Shown here piece by piece: positions 50,976-59,574 of a DNA stretch of 64,000 bases. The position numbers and the translations under genes were made by a program. Position 1 is the stretch's first letter. Each line of letters opens with the position of its first letter. Origin of the DNA: Kitasatospora arboriphila. GTDB lineage: Bacteria; Actinomycetota; Actinomycetes; Mycobacteriales; Mycobacteriaceae. The notes under the pieces were generated by a model that made no database searches, had not been told where the DNA came from, and was given only the letters and a program-made list of their open reading frames with translations. The stretch spans positions 620,001-684,000 of the forward strand of contig NZ_JNYV01000004.1 in assembly GCF_000717275.1 (NCBI RefSeq), given 5' to 3'.

Positions 50976-51693
50976 GGATGCCTGCGGCGTGGCGCCGCCG
51001 GGCCAGTGAGTCGACGCCGTCGAGCAGGAACATCTGGGCGACGAAGTAGGTCGACAGCACGGTTGCCTCGCTCATCGCGCGTGGGAGATTGCCGCGCAAC
51101 AGATACCGGCGATTCATGAGGATCGCATCGGACAGCATGAACAGGATCCCACCCGTTGCCAGTCGGCGGGTGGGATCGCCTCGTGTGCCCGACGACAGGC
51201 ACGGGTCGGCGGCCGTGGCCGCCATCACCGACAAGGCTGCTCCGTAGGTACCGAGTACGGGCAGCAGCCTGGGCTGGTTCAGGATCAGCAGTGCGGCAAC
51301 CTCGTTCATCACCGCGGACCGGGGGAGCAGTCGTCGACGTGTCGGCCGGGCACCGTGTCGGGTGAACAGACCGAGGTAGGCCAGGTGTGCCGCGCCGAAC
51401 ATGGTTGCGCCGGTCTGTATGTGCCGGTCTTTACCGGGACCGTCGGCGAACTCTTCGCGATACATGAAGTAGTCGCCGGCTGCCGAGGCGACGATCGTGG
51501 CGGCCAGCAATGCGTTGTCCGCCGGGGCCCGTCGCCTCGTGCCGCGGGCAACGGTGATCGCCAACATTCCCAGCGCTGCCGGCTTGACGACAGCGACCAC
51601 CGGCCGGTGGCGAACAGCTCCAGCTGCCGCCACCAACACGGTGGTCACCGCAAACGCCTTGCGCTCCGGATACTTCCAGCCGGATACCTGCAT
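50962..51693 (-). CDS. YhhN/lysoplasmalogenase-like membrane protein
   Basis: This 243-residue membrane protein has about seven or eight helices and the YhhN family pattern. A helix with VVAVVKPAALGMLAI is followed by AATIVASAAGDYFMYRE, in which the GD pair is family-typical, and later by GGILFMLSDAILMNRRY. Characterised relatives cleave lysoplasmalogens (TMEM86/YhhN), but many bacterial members are untested. The ATG at 51693 starts shortly before the first helix. The 3' end overlaps the PspC gene. Confidence 0.82.
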   Translation of the reverse strand: MQVSGWKYPERKAFAVTTVLVAAAGAVRHRPVVAVVKPAALGMLAITVARGTRRRAPADNALLAATIVASAAGDYFMYREEFADGPGKDRHIQTGATMFGAAHLAYLGLFTRHGARPTRRRLLPRSAVMNEVAALLILNQPRLLPVLGTYGAALSVMAATAADPCLSSGTRGDPTRRLATGGILFMLSDAILMNRRYLLRGNLPRAMSEATVLSTYFVAQMFLLDGVDSLARRRHAAGILRPA

Positions 51694-51699
51694 GTCTGG

Positions 51700-52872
51700 T
51701 CAGCCCGCGAAGAGTCTCTCGACGAACCCTGAGGCATCAGGCAATGCGGCCGCAGCCGTGCCCTGACCGTCGGACGGATACGTCCGGATCGTCACGTTCT
51801 GTCCCGACGCCTGAACCCTGTTGATGAAGTCGAGTGTGTACGGCAGCACAACCGTGGTGTCGAGAAGGCCCTGTCCGATGAACACCGGCTTGTCGTAGCC
51901 GCGATCAGGAACACCGAGATAGGCGTCGACGACAGGCCTGATGTTCGGGATCGACGCGACCGGCTTGGTGAACAACTCGTTGAGTCCGGTCGAGGCGACC
52001 GAGCGCTGCAGTTCGGCGGAACACACCTTGAGGGCCTTGTCCACGAGTGCCTTGCCCTCGGTGCTGAGGTAGGAGTTCAGATTGAGCTCCGGGTACGAGC
52101 CGCGGATACCGGCGATCGCATAGAGCACCTCGGCGGTGAGATCGGTGGGCAGCGGTACGGGGATGAAACCCGGTCCGGCACTGAGCACCAGTTCGCCCAG
52201 GTTGGCGGGCACGCTGGTGGTCACCGCGCCCCGGAAGTCGAGCTCTGGGCCCTGCCACGCGATGGCGTTGCGCGCAGTCGCCAGCGCCGAGGTCGCCCCA
52301 CTCCCGTTCCCGTTGACGATCCACTCGTCGGACAGGTCCGGGGTGATGTCGTGGGCGGCCTTGACCGCGTCGACGATGTTGCGTGCCTTGATGTCGCCCT
52401 GCAGGTCCGGCGTGGCCCCTTCGACACCGAGACCGGCGTAGTCCGAGGCGACCACGGCGTAGCCCTTGCGGAGCCAGGGGGTGATGTCGTTCCAGTGGGC
52501 GGCGGACTCGGTCTTTCCCGACCAGGACGGCGCGCACTTGTCGGCCAGGCCGACGGTGTCGTGCGCCCATGCGATCACCGGCCAGCCGCCTTCGGGCGCA
52601 GTGCCTCTCGGCAGGTACACCGCGGCACTGCTGATCTCGCTGCGATTCTCGGCCGCGGTGGTCCAGTACGTGAAGCGGTCGGCGCTGCCGGCGCCGGTGA
52701 CCCAGCGGTCGTCTGGCAGGCCGATGTTGGCGTGGACGGTGCCCGAGGTGGCGGTCGGCGCGGCGGCTGCCACGCCGGTCCCGATCGCGGCGGCCACGGT
52801 CGCGGCCAGGGCAGCAACGGTCAGACCGCTGACACCCATCCGTCGCAGTGCTTGTGTGTGAACACTTTTCAT
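51700..52872 (-). CDS. Secreted lipase-family protein with lost catalytic residues
   Basis: This 390-residue secreted protein (signal peptide to about residue 38) aligns with actinobacterial secretory lipase-like alpha/beta hydrolases through WAHDTVGLADKCAPS, GYAVVASDYAGLGVEG and IGQGLLDTTVVLPYT. The normal nucleophile motif GHSQGG reads GNGSGA (residues 188-193), so by alignment the Ser position is Gly190. The catalytic His before the C-terminus, normally in DHG, reads GQG with Gln370. The Asp (D338) remains. The protein is therefore probably not a lipase in the usual way; it may bind ligands or use Ser191. It begins a run of three secreted-protein genes on this strand. Confidence 0.87.
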   Translation of the reverse strand: MKSVHTQALRRMGVSGLTVAALAATVAAAIGTGVAAAAPTATSGTVHANIGLPDDRWVTGAGSADRFTYWTTAAENRSEISSAAVYLPRGTAPEGGWPVIAWAHDTVGLADKCAPSWSGKTESAAHWNDITPWLRKGYAVVASDYAGLGVEGATPDLQGDIKARNIVDAVKAAHDITPDLSDEWIVNGNGSGATSALATARNAIAWQGPELDFRGAVTTSVPANLGELVLSAGPGFIPVPLPTDLTAEVLYAIAGIRGSYPELNLNSYLSTEGKALVDKALKVCSAELQRSVASTGLNELFTKPVASIPNIRPVVDAYLGVPDRGYDKPVFIGQGLLDTTVVLPYTLDFINRVQASGQNVTIRTYPSDGQGTAAAALPDASGFVERLFAG

Positions 52873-52904
52873 GACTTCTCCTACAAGAAAACGCTGATAC
52901 CGAG

Positions 52905-53771
52905 CTACGCCTGGGTGATCCCGATCATCGGGAAGAAGAAGCAGCTGCGGTTTCCGTTCTGGACGGTGCCGAATACTGCGGACAACACTGTGCCGTTGCC
53001 CGTCTCCACCGGTGCCAGGCGGGCACCCTTGACGCTGACGTTGTTCACCACAGCCGAGATGCGCTCGGCGATCGCGGTGCGGATTGCGGCCGGGAAGGAG
53101 GCTGGGACGTTCTTCATCAGCAGGTCGACGATCGTCGTGCCCACCGGCGCCATGTCCGCGAAACCGCCCTTGAGGGTGTTCACGTTGAACCAGGCGACCT
53201 GCATTCCGGTGGCTGCGCCGTCGGCAGTGATGCCGGCCGGGAAGAAACCGAAGAGAGTCTCACCGTTTTTGATGAGGTTGGCGTCGAGTCCTTCGGGAAG
53301 CTTCAGCCCGGGCAGGAAGTAGGGGCCCGGAATCGCTCCACCTACTGCGGGGACCAATCCGAGCGGATTGGATTCGGTCGGGGCTGTGCAGTTGAAGGCC
53401 GCCGACGGGTTGATGAAGCTCTGGATGCCGAGCTTGCGCAGGCTCTCGTTGGCTTCGGCGAGAAGGCCGAACATGTCCGAGGAGTCAGCTGCCGGCGTGG
53501 CCGCGGTGCCGGCGACCTCGGTCGGCACCTGACCTGTTCCGCCCAGGAGTGCTTTCGCCGCGGCCAGGGCGGTCGGATCTCCCGAGGTCTTCTTCAGCGT
53601 TCCGATCGCCGAGGTGAGTTCGGCGTCGCTGGGGGTGTGCTTCGGAGCGGTGAGGGTCGTGTCGATCGGTGCCGCAGGCTCAGCCGAAGCCAGGGCAGGC
53701 ATCAGCAGCGCTCCGGACGCTGCGATCGCTAGTGCGGCGACGCCTCGGCGAAGCATTGGTGAGCTGGGCAT
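52905..53771 (-). CDS. Secreted two-cysteine protein, family of unknown function (A)
   Basis: This 288-residue secreted protein has an Ala-rich signal peptide ending near ALASAEP. The mature part has a helical Asp/Ala-rich first half and a beta-rich second half. Two cysteines remain after processing (in FNCTAP and in RSCFFF). VAWFNVNTLKGGF and GNGTVLSAVFGTV are conserved with the neighbouring protein at 54018. No known domain is recognised. The ATG at 53771 follows AAGGGGGAA. It lies 33 bases after the lipase-like gene on the same strand (reading order: this gene first). A cell-envelope role is likely from the signal peptide only. Confidence 0.8.
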   Translation of the reverse strand: MPSSPMLRRGVAALAIAASGALLMPALASAEPAAPIDTTLTAPKHTPSDAELTSAIGTLKKTSGDPTALAAAKALLGGTGQVPTEVAGTAATPAADSSDMFGLLAEANESLRKLGIQSFINPSAAFNCTAPTESNPLGLVPAVGGAIPGPYFLPGLKLPEGLDANLIKNGETLFGFFPAGITADGAATGMQVAWFNVNTLKGGFADMAPVGTTIVDLLMKNVPASFPAAIRTAIAERISAVVNNVSVKGARLAPVETGNGTVLSAVFGTVQNGNRSCFFFPMIGITQA

Positions 53772-53969
53772 GGTTCCCCCTTGAAGAGAATGATGATGGG
53801 CCACCTGTTACCCGTGTGACAGATGTGGCCAATGGTGCGCTTGTTACACACAACCATGTGATTCAAGTAGAAGGCAAGCTGCGACGCCGACCTGTGATGC
53901 AACTGCTACCGTTCCGGTTTCCCTGCGGGTCAACGGAACTCGGCGGGATTGTTCGCAATGATAAAAGAA

Positions 53970-53999
53970 ACAGGCGCCGACCAGATGGTCGGCGCCTGT
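53970..53999 (-). terminator. Strong terminator after secreted protein B
   Basis: A 13-bp perfect stem (ACAGGCGCCGACC against its complement) with a 4-base loop lies 18 bases beyond the stop of the 54018 gene. On the minus strand the stem is followed by TTTCTTTTAT. It separates this gene from the secreted protein A gene, so the two are probably independent transcripts. The 53772-54017 gap otherwise holds nothing recognisable. Confidence 0.92.
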
Positions 54000-54017
54000 T
54001 GCTGTGCGGGGGGAGGG

Positions 54018-54842
54018 CTAGATGTTCATCAAGCCGACGGTCGGGATGATGGTGCAGCTGACCACCTTGCCCTCGGTCTTTGTGGTGACGTTGCCGTAGA
54101 TGGCCGAGATGACCCGGCCCTTACCGGTTTTCGCGATCGTGGTGAAAGTTCCGGGGCCCTCGGCGACGTTGATCTTCTCGTTGCGCTGCAGGCTCTGCTG
54201 GCCGGTCTTGCCGGTGTCGATGTTGACCCAGGCCACGGTCAGCGGGGCTTCTTTGTTGTTCACTGCGGGCCCGGTGCCGAGGCTGGTGTAGACGAAGCCG
54301 GCTTCGCCGCGGGCGGGGCCGGGAGCGGGTGCCTGCTGCGGTCCTGCGGTCGCGAGCGCGGTGCCCACGGAGTTGCCTCCGGGAATGCACCCGTTGCCCA
54401 GGGTCGGGTAGAGGAATTGCTGGATCACGGGTGCGCCGGGGCCGGTGGGAATGGCGGGACCGCCACCGCCGGTGCCCTCGAGGAAGCTGATGACACGATC
54501 CCAGATCTTGGCGAGGTCTGGCGGCAGTCCGGAGTCGGCTGCCAGGGTCTTGGCGTTCGCCATCAGATCGGCATTGACCTTGCCGTCGGGGCCCGGGGTC
54601 GCGGCCGAACCGATGATCGCCGGGACGAACGCGCCCAGCGACTGGAGTGTGGCCTCGCTGACCTTGGGTGTCGGCGCCGGGGCCGGTGCGGCAGAGGCCG
54701 TGGCCGGCAGTGCGAGCGCAGCGCTGGCGGCAACCGCGACGGCCGTGACGACCCGGCGGGCGGAAAGGTTGGGCAACGGCTTGCGTGAACGCTTGCTGCT
54801 GCGACCTGTCGGCTCACTGAATAGCACTGTGTGGTGTCCCAT
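54018..54842 (-). CDS. Secreted two-cysteine protein, family of unknown function (B)
   Basis: This 274-residue secreted protein has a basic N-region (SSKRSRKPLPNLSARR) and a hydrophobic signal ending TASAAPAPAP. Two cysteines occur in the mature part (NGCIPG and VSCTII). VAWVNIDTGKTGQ, KGRVISAIYGNV and the IQQFLYPTLGNGC region match secreted protein A in order and spacing. The family is not known to me. The ATG at 54842 gives a normal signal peptide, whereas longer extension does not. It has its own terminator and a 273-base upstream region facing the thiamine genes, in which no gene or riboswitch is seen. Confidence 0.8.
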   Translation of the reverse strand: MGHHTVLFSEPTGRSSKRSRKPLPNLSARRVVTAVAVAASAALALPATASAAPAPAPTPKVSEATLQSLGAFVPAIIGSAATPGPDGKVNADLMANAKTLAADSGLPPDLAKIWDRVISFLEGTGGGGPAIPTGPGAPVIQQFLYPTLGNGCIPGGNSVGTALATAGPQQAPAPGPARGEAGFVYTSLGTGPAVNNKEAPLTVAWVNIDTGKTGQQSLQRNEKINVAEGPGTFTTIAKTGKGRVISAIYGNVTTKTEGKVVSCTIIPTVGLMNI

Positions 54843-55115
54843 CTTGCGTTGATTGCCCGCGATCTGACGGCTGGTGTGTAAATCGCCGTGCTGACGGTAA
54901 CCGTTCCGTGACCATCCCGCCAACAGGGGGACGCGCCGCGAGAATCGATTTCTGTCGCCAGGGGACCATAGCGTGTTACTGGAGTGACTCATGGGGCTGG
55001 AGACACAATTGTTATGTGTCATTCGGGCCACGACCTCGCGCACTGGGCGAGAGGGCTTCGTCGAGTGCCTGGTTAGATCATTGATGACCAGCACCACCGC
55101 ACCTCTGGAGGCTCG

Positions 55116-56147
55116 ATGCGTCGACGACATCAACTCGTAGCAGCGCTGATCGCTGCCGCGGTCGCCACGACCGCCTTGAGCGCCTGTGGCGACTCGGACA
55201 CCAGCGATGAGGTGGTGTTGCTCACCCACGACTCGTTTGTGCTGCCGGACGAACTCCTGGCCACCTTCGAGGACCAGACCGGACTGACCCTGAAGGTGGT
55301 CAAAGAAGCCGATGCGGGTCAGTTGTCCTCTTCGGTCGCCCTCACGGCCGGATCGCCTCGCGGCGACGCCGTGTACGGCATCGACAACACCTTCGCGTCC
55401 CGGGTCATCGACGCCGGCGCCCTGGTGGAGTACACCAGCCCCGACAACGCGCTCGGACCCGCCGACGACGCGTTGCCGCCCCCCAACCTGCTCACCGCCG
55501 TCGACCGGGGAGACGTCTGCGTGAACGTGGACAACACCTGGTTCGCCGACCGCAACCTGCCCGCACCCCGGAACCTGGCCGATCTCACCGATCCGCGGTA
55601 CCGCGGGCTGACCGTCGCCATGGATCCCGCCACGTCATCACCCGGAATGGCGTTCCTGCTCGCGACCATCGCCGCCTACCCGGATGGGGTGAACGGCGGA
55701 TGGCAGGGCTACTGGCAGCGACTGCGCGACAACGAGGTGGCCATCGCGCCCGGATGGACCGAGGCCTACAACCAGGAGTTCACCGCGGGTGAGGGCAAGG
55801 GCTCCAAGCCGATCGTCGTCTCCTACGCATCGTCGCCCGCGTTTCTCCCCACCACCACCGCTTTGCTCGACACCTGCTTCGAGCAGATCGAGTACGCCGG
55901 CGTGCTGCGCGGCGCGTCGAACGAAGACGGCGCCAAGAAGGTCATCGACTACTTGATCAGTGAGCCCGTTCAGGCGGCGCTTCCCGAGTCGATGTACGTC
56001 TACCCGGTCCGTGAAGGAACACCTCTGCCCGCCGACTGGGCTCAGCACGCTCCCGAGCCCGAGTCCGCCGCAACCATGCCCGCCGACGAGATCGCGACGA
56101 ACCGCGAAGCGTGGCAACAGGAGTGGCGCACCGTGATGGGCCGCTGA
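55116..56147 (+). CDS. thiB: Thiamine ABC transporter substrate-binding lipoprotein
   Basis: This 343-residue lipoprotein (lipobox TTALSACGDS, C24) has the TbpA/ThiB pattern. It starts VVLLTHDSFVLPDELLATFE, then GDAVYGIDNTFASRVIDAG, and a ligand-loop with VVSYASSPAFLPTTT. It should bind thiamine or its phosphates outside the membrane and deliver it to the permease just downstream. The operon order thiB-thiP-thiQ is complete. The upstream region has no visible TPP-riboswitch core, so control is unclear. The ATG at 55116 follows a CTGGAGG site. Confidence 0.9.
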   Translation: MRRRHQLVAALIAAAVATTALSACGDSDTSDEVVLLTHDSFVLPDELLATFEDQTGLTLKVVKEADAGQLSSSVALTAGSPRGDAVYGIDNTFASRVIDAGALVEYTSPDNALGPADDALPPPNLLTAVDRGDVCVNVDNTWFADRNLPAPRNLADLTDPRYRGLTVAMDPATSSPGMAFLLATIAAYPDGVNGGWQGYWQRLRDNEVAIAPGWTEAYNQEFTAGEGKGSKPIVVSYASSPAFLPTTTALLDTCFEQIEYAGVLRGASNEDGAKKVIDYLISEPVQAALPESMYVYPVREGTPLPADWAQHAPEPESAATMPADEIATNREAWQQEWRTVMGR

Positions 56148-56152
56148 TCGAG

Positions 56153-57787
56153 GTGCCGACGGCTCGGCCGGCACATTCGGCCATTGCCGGCCGAGTGGCG
56201 GTGACAGCTCTGGGCGCCGCCCCGCTGGTGTTCGTGGCGGTGATGTTCGGCTGGCCACTCGTGGCCTTGGCGGAGCGGGCGTTCGCCGACGGCTCCGCGT
56301 CGAACCTGTGGCAGCTCCTCGATGGCGCCAACGCCGCACACCTGCTGTGGTTCACCGTCGCGCAGGCGGCCGCGTCCACTGCCCTCACCCTGCTGATCGG
56401 CCTTCCGCTCGCGTGGGTGCTGTCCACCTATGAACTCCGAGGTGCCCTGCTGCTGAGGGTGTTCGTCACCGTCCCTTTTGTCCTGCCCACTGTTGTTGTC
56501 GGCGTGGCGTTCTCAGCTCTGCTGGGTGATCGCGGTCCGCTCGCCGGACTTGATCTCGCCGCATCGGTCTGGGCAATCCTTTTGGCGCACATGTTCTTCA
56601 ATGTCGCAGTGGTGGTGCGCACGGTCGGGTCGGTGTGGTCCGGAATAGATCCTCGTTCCGAGCAGGCCGCCCGGACTCTCGGAGCCGGACCCGTTCGCGT
56701 GTTCCGCACGATCACCTTGCCCGCGTTGGCCCCGGCCATCGCCTCTGCGGCATCAGTGGTGTTCCTGTTCTGCGCGACCAGCTTCGGGGTCATCCTGATA
56801 CTCGGTGGCGGCAGATTCAACACGCTGGAGACCGAGATCTACCGGCAGGCAATCGGCTTCTTCCAGCTACCTGCTGCGGTTGCGCTCTCGATGGTCCAGA
56901 TCGTCGTGGTCGCGGTGGTGGTCTCGATCAGCGCGATCCTCGGTCGCCGGGCCCGCGCGACAGCTGCTCCGCGATATCGCAGGCGACCACGCGGCCGTGA
57001 GTGGCCGGTGATCGGCTTGATCCTCGGGGTGTCCGGGGTGATCCTGCTGGCCCCACCGGCAATCCTCGTGCTGCGCTCGGTGCGACCCACCGTGGGTGGG
57101 AGCTGGAATCTGGACGGTTACCGGGCGCTGTCGGGGTCGGTGAACGGTCAGACGCCACTGGACACCTTGCGGTATTCGCTGGTCAGTGCGACGTGGGCGA
57201 CGGTCATCGCGATGCTCCTCGGTCTTGCCGGCGCCGTTGCCATCTCCCGGGCGAGGGGGTGGTCGGGCAGTGCTGCCACGGTGATCACCATGCTCCCGCT
57301 GGGGGTCAGCGCGGTGACCGTCGGCCTCGGGTACCTCGTTGTCCTGACCGCGATGCCGCGGGAGGTGAGCACCTCGCCGGCCATCGTGCCCGCGGTGCAG
57401 GCCCTGATCGCGTGCCCACTGGTCATCCGGATCCTCGTGCCGGCAATGGGTCTGATCGACGGGCGGCTGCGTCAGGCGACGGCCACCCTGGGAGCCGGTC
57501 CGTGGCGGGTGTGGTGGACCGTCGACTTCCCGGTCATCAGGCGCGCACTGTGCGCTGCAGCGGGTTTCGCTTTTGTCATTGCGCTCGGGGAGTTCGGGGC
57601 GACCAGTTTTGTCGCTCGTCCCGACACCACGACGGTGCCGGTACTGATCGGTTCGTCCCTTGCCCGGCCCGGGTCGGGCAACTTCGCGACCGCGATGGCG
57701 TGCTCGGTGATGATGCTGGTGGTGACTGCCGTGGTGGTCACCCTGATCGAGGTCGTCCGCCGCGAAGAACGGGGAGGCGAGTTCTGA
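56153..57787 (+). CDS. thiP: Thiamine ABC transporter permease
   Basis: This permease is about 544 residues long and holds two fused membrane halves, twelve helices in all. The coupling loops contain EQAARTLGAGPVRVFRTITL and, in the second half, RQATATLGAGPWRVWWTVDF, both EAA-type. The first helix lies after residues TARPAHSAIAGR. The GTG at 56153 is the closest start to the thiB stop; in-frame GTG codons at 56123 and 56111, overlapping thiB, are also possible. Similar double-domain permeases also serve ferric iron, but the neighbouring binding protein argues for thiamine. Confidence 0.9.
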   Translation: MPTARPAHSAIAGRVAVTALGAAPLVFVAVMFGWPLVALAERAFADGSASNLWQLLDGANAAHLLWFTVAQAAASTALTLLIGLPLAWVLSTYELRGALLLRVFVTVPFVLPTVVVGVAFSALLGDRGPLAGLDLAASVWAILLAHMFFNVAVVVRTVGSVWSGIDPRSEQAARTLGAGPVRVFRTITLPALAPAIASAASVVFLFCATSFGVILILGGGRFNTLETEIYRQAIGFFQLPAAVALSMVQIVVVAVVVSISAILGRRARATAAPRYRRRPRGREWPVIGLILGVSGVILLAPPAILVLRSVRPTVGGSWNLDGYRALSGSVNGQTPLDTLRYSLVSATWATVIAMLLGLAGAVAISRARGWSGSAATVITMLPLGVSAVTVGLGYLVVLTAMPREVSTSPAIVPAVQALIACPLVIRILVPAMGLIDGRLRQATATLGAGPWRVWWTVDFPVIRRALCAAAGFAFVIALGEFGATSFVARPDTTTVPVLIGSSLARPGSGNFATAMACSVMMLVVTAVVVTLIEVVRREERGGEF

Positions 57788-57788
57788 G

Positions 57789-58835
57789 ATGCTCCAATTG
57801 TCCTCTGTGACAGTCGGTTATCGGTCCGAAACCGTCCTCGACGACCTCAGCTTGTCGATCGGCACCGAGGGATCGGCCATCACGGCACTGCTGGGTCCGT
57901 CGGGATGTGGCAAATCCACCCTCATTCGTGCCATCGCCGGCCTGGAACCACTGACCGGCGGCACGATCACGTTCGACGGAGCTGATCTGGCGCCGATCGC
58001 GACCCATCGGCGCGACTTCGGGGTGGTGTTCCAGGACGGACAGTTGCTGCCCGGGCGCAGCGTCGCAGACAACATCGGATACGGATTGCGTGCCCGACGT
58101 TGGCGTAGAGATGCCACCGCCGCCCGGGTGGCCGAGATGCTGGACCTGGTTGATCTCTCCGGCTACGGGAACCGGCAGGTCGCCGAGTTGTCGGGTGGGC
58201 AGCAGCAGCGGGTGGCCCTGGCCCGCGCTCTTGCCCCTCGTCCTCGCCTGTTGTTGCTCGATGAACCCCTTTCGGCCCTCGATCGGCAACTTCGAGAACG
58301 GCTCGCCGTCGAGATCGCCGAGATCATCGACGCCACAGGCACTCCCACCATCGTGGTGACCCACGACCACACCGAGGCGGCGTTGATGGCCGACCACATC
58401 GCCGTCATGGACCGGGGCCGGATCATCCAGCACGACGACCCGGCGTCGTTGTGGCGCGCACCGCGAAACGAACGGGTCGCTCGGTTCATCGGGTGCACAA
58501 CCATCTGCCGAGGGACCGTCCGCGCGGGTGTGTTGGACAGCGACCTCGGTGCGGTCGCACTGGATGTTCCCGATGGGCAAGTGCGAATAGGGCTTCGGCC
58601 GGATGCCGTCACGGCCGTACCGCTTGCTGATGCCGGGCAGTCGGCGCCCGTCGGAACGGTGCGGCATGTGGCGTCGCTGCCGGAGGGGACACGAGTGCGG
58701 CTCTCGGTGGCGGGAATCGATGTCGATGCCGTGAGCAGCGCTGCGGTGTCGTTGGGTGATCGGGTGGCGATTGCGCTCGACGCACACCGGCTTGCGGTCA
58801 TCACCGAACACAGCACGGAGGACGCCGATGCGTGA
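57789..58835 (+). CDS. thiQ: Thiamine ABC transporter ATP-binding protein
   Basis: This 348-residue ABC ATPase has Walker A GPSGCGKSTLIRA, signature LSGGQQQRVALARAL and Walker B LLLDEPLSALDRQ, with the switch His in VVTHDHTEAAL. It has an extra C-terminal TOBE-like region of about 110 residues (from ICRGTVRAG), longer than the E. coli ThiQ. It starts 1 base after the permease stop. Its 3' end overlaps the mutT2 start by 8 bases, so the four genes are probably one transcript. Confidence 0.9.
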   Translation: MLQLSSVTVGYRSETVLDDLSLSIGTEGSAITALLGPSGCGKSTLIRAIAGLEPLTGGTITFDGADLAPIATHRRDFGVVFQDGQLLPGRSVADNIGYGLRARRWRRDATAARVAEMLDLVDLSGYGNRQVAELSGGQQQRVALARALAPRPRLLLLDEPLSALDRQLRERLAVEIAEIIDATGTPTIVVTHDHTEAALMADHIAVMDRGRIIQHDDPASLWRAPRNERVARFIGCTTICRGTVRAGVLDSDLGAVALDVPDGQVRIGLRPDAVTAVPLADAGQSAPVGTVRHVASLPEGTRVRLSVAGIDVDAVSSAAVSLGDRVAIALDAHRLAVITEHSTEDADA

Positions 58836-59247
58836 AGTCGTCGCCGGGGCAGTGATCGGGGATGGTCGGCTGCTGCTCGCGCAACGGACCTATCCCACGG
58901 AGGTCGCCGGGTTGTGGGAACTGCCGGGCGGAAAGGTCGAGGCGGGGGAGACCCGTGAACAAGCCCTGCGCCGCGAACTCGGCGAGGAACTCGGCATCGA
59001 GGTACGAGTCGGTCGGCAACTAGGGGACCCCGTACCGTTGCGCGCCGACCTCGTCCTCGTGGCGCTGGCCGCTGATCTGATCCAGGGGTCGCCCCGGCCG
59101 GCGGAACACTCGGCCGTGCGGTGGGTCGAGACCCCGGAACTCGAGTCGATGGCGGCGCGGGGTGAACTCGTGCCTGCGGACGCTGCCTGGCTAGATGACC
59201 TGATCGAACTGCTGGCCGTCAGGCAGCGCGGGAACGAACCTTCTTGA
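58828..59247 (+). CDS. mutT2: NUDIX hydrolase, MutT2-like
   Basis: This 139-residue NUDIX enzyme has the box GGKVEAGETREQALRRELGE, followed by ELGIEV, with all the Glu residues. The start reads MREVVAGAVIGDGRLLLAQR, typical of the MutT2 group that hydrolyses oxidised or deaminated dNTPs such as 8-oxo-dGTP or dCTP. In M. tuberculosis mutT2 (Rv1160) lies just before typA and lpqW; the same order here supports the assignment. The ATG at 58828 overlaps thiQ. Its last bases overlap the convergent 60-residue gene by 29. Confidence 0.88.
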   Translation: MREVVAGAVIGDGRLLLAQRTYPTEVAGLWELPGGKVEAGETREQALRRELGEELGIEVRVGRQLGDPVPLRADLVLVALAADLIQGSPRPAEHSAVRWVETPELESMAARGELVPADAAWLDDLIELLAVRQRGNEPS

Positions 59248-59401
59248 GGGCTTTGGTGAGTTCCTTGTTGGACATGCCCTGATCAGCGAACTTCTGCATC
59301 TTGTGAATCACCACGGGGCAGCGAAGGCACCGGGTGGACGATCGGCAGCACTTTTTTTTCGCCTTCATGCTGCAGACATCTGCCGCCTTCTTCTTGCCCA
59401 C
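59219..59401 (-). CDS. Small Cys/Lys-rich protein (60 aa)
   Basis: This 60-residue, very basic protein has five cysteines in a CS-x6-CC-x5-C-x2-CP pattern (VCSMKAKKKCCRSSTRCLRC), then VVIHKMQKFADQGMSNKE. It has no signal peptide or membrane helix. Similar short MGKK-starting proteins seem widespread in mycolic-acid actinobacteria, but I know of no function; zinc or nucleic-acid binding is a reasonable guess. The start ATG is upstream-flanked by a putative IdeR iron box at 59438-59456, divergent to typA. It overlaps the mutT2 3' end by 29 bases. Confidence 0.75.
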   Translation of the reverse strand: MGKKKAADVCSMKAKKKCCRSSTRCLRCPVVIHKMQKFADQGMSNKELTKALKKVRSRAA

Positions 59402-59437
59402 TGCTGACCTCTTCGCGTCGGTGCGTACCCGGAAAAG

Positions 59438-59456
59438 TTAGGTTAGCAGCACCTTA
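59438..59456. promoter_or_regulatory. Putative IdeR/DtxR iron box
   Basis: TTAGGTTAGCAGCACCTTA matches the DtxR/IdeR consensus TWAGGTWAGSCTWACCTWA at 16 of 19 positions, with a perfect left half-site. It lies 37 bases upstream of the 60-residue gene (minus strand) and about 119 bases before typA. Iron-dependent repression of the small gene is the most likely meaning. Confidence 0.45.
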
Positions 59457-59574
59457 ATTCTAGGGTCGATGTGTCCTGTGACGGCGCTCTCACCGGGGTA
59501 CCGGATACCCTGTATTGGTCTGAGCACCTCGCTCGACCTTTTTGACATGCCCACTTCACGTCCGGAGAACTTCA

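Noticed and set aside
54843..55115. TPP riboswitch expected before the thiamine transport genes
   Set aside because: I looked for the CUGAGA and CCUGAUC-type core elements and did not find them; a covariance-model search would settle it.
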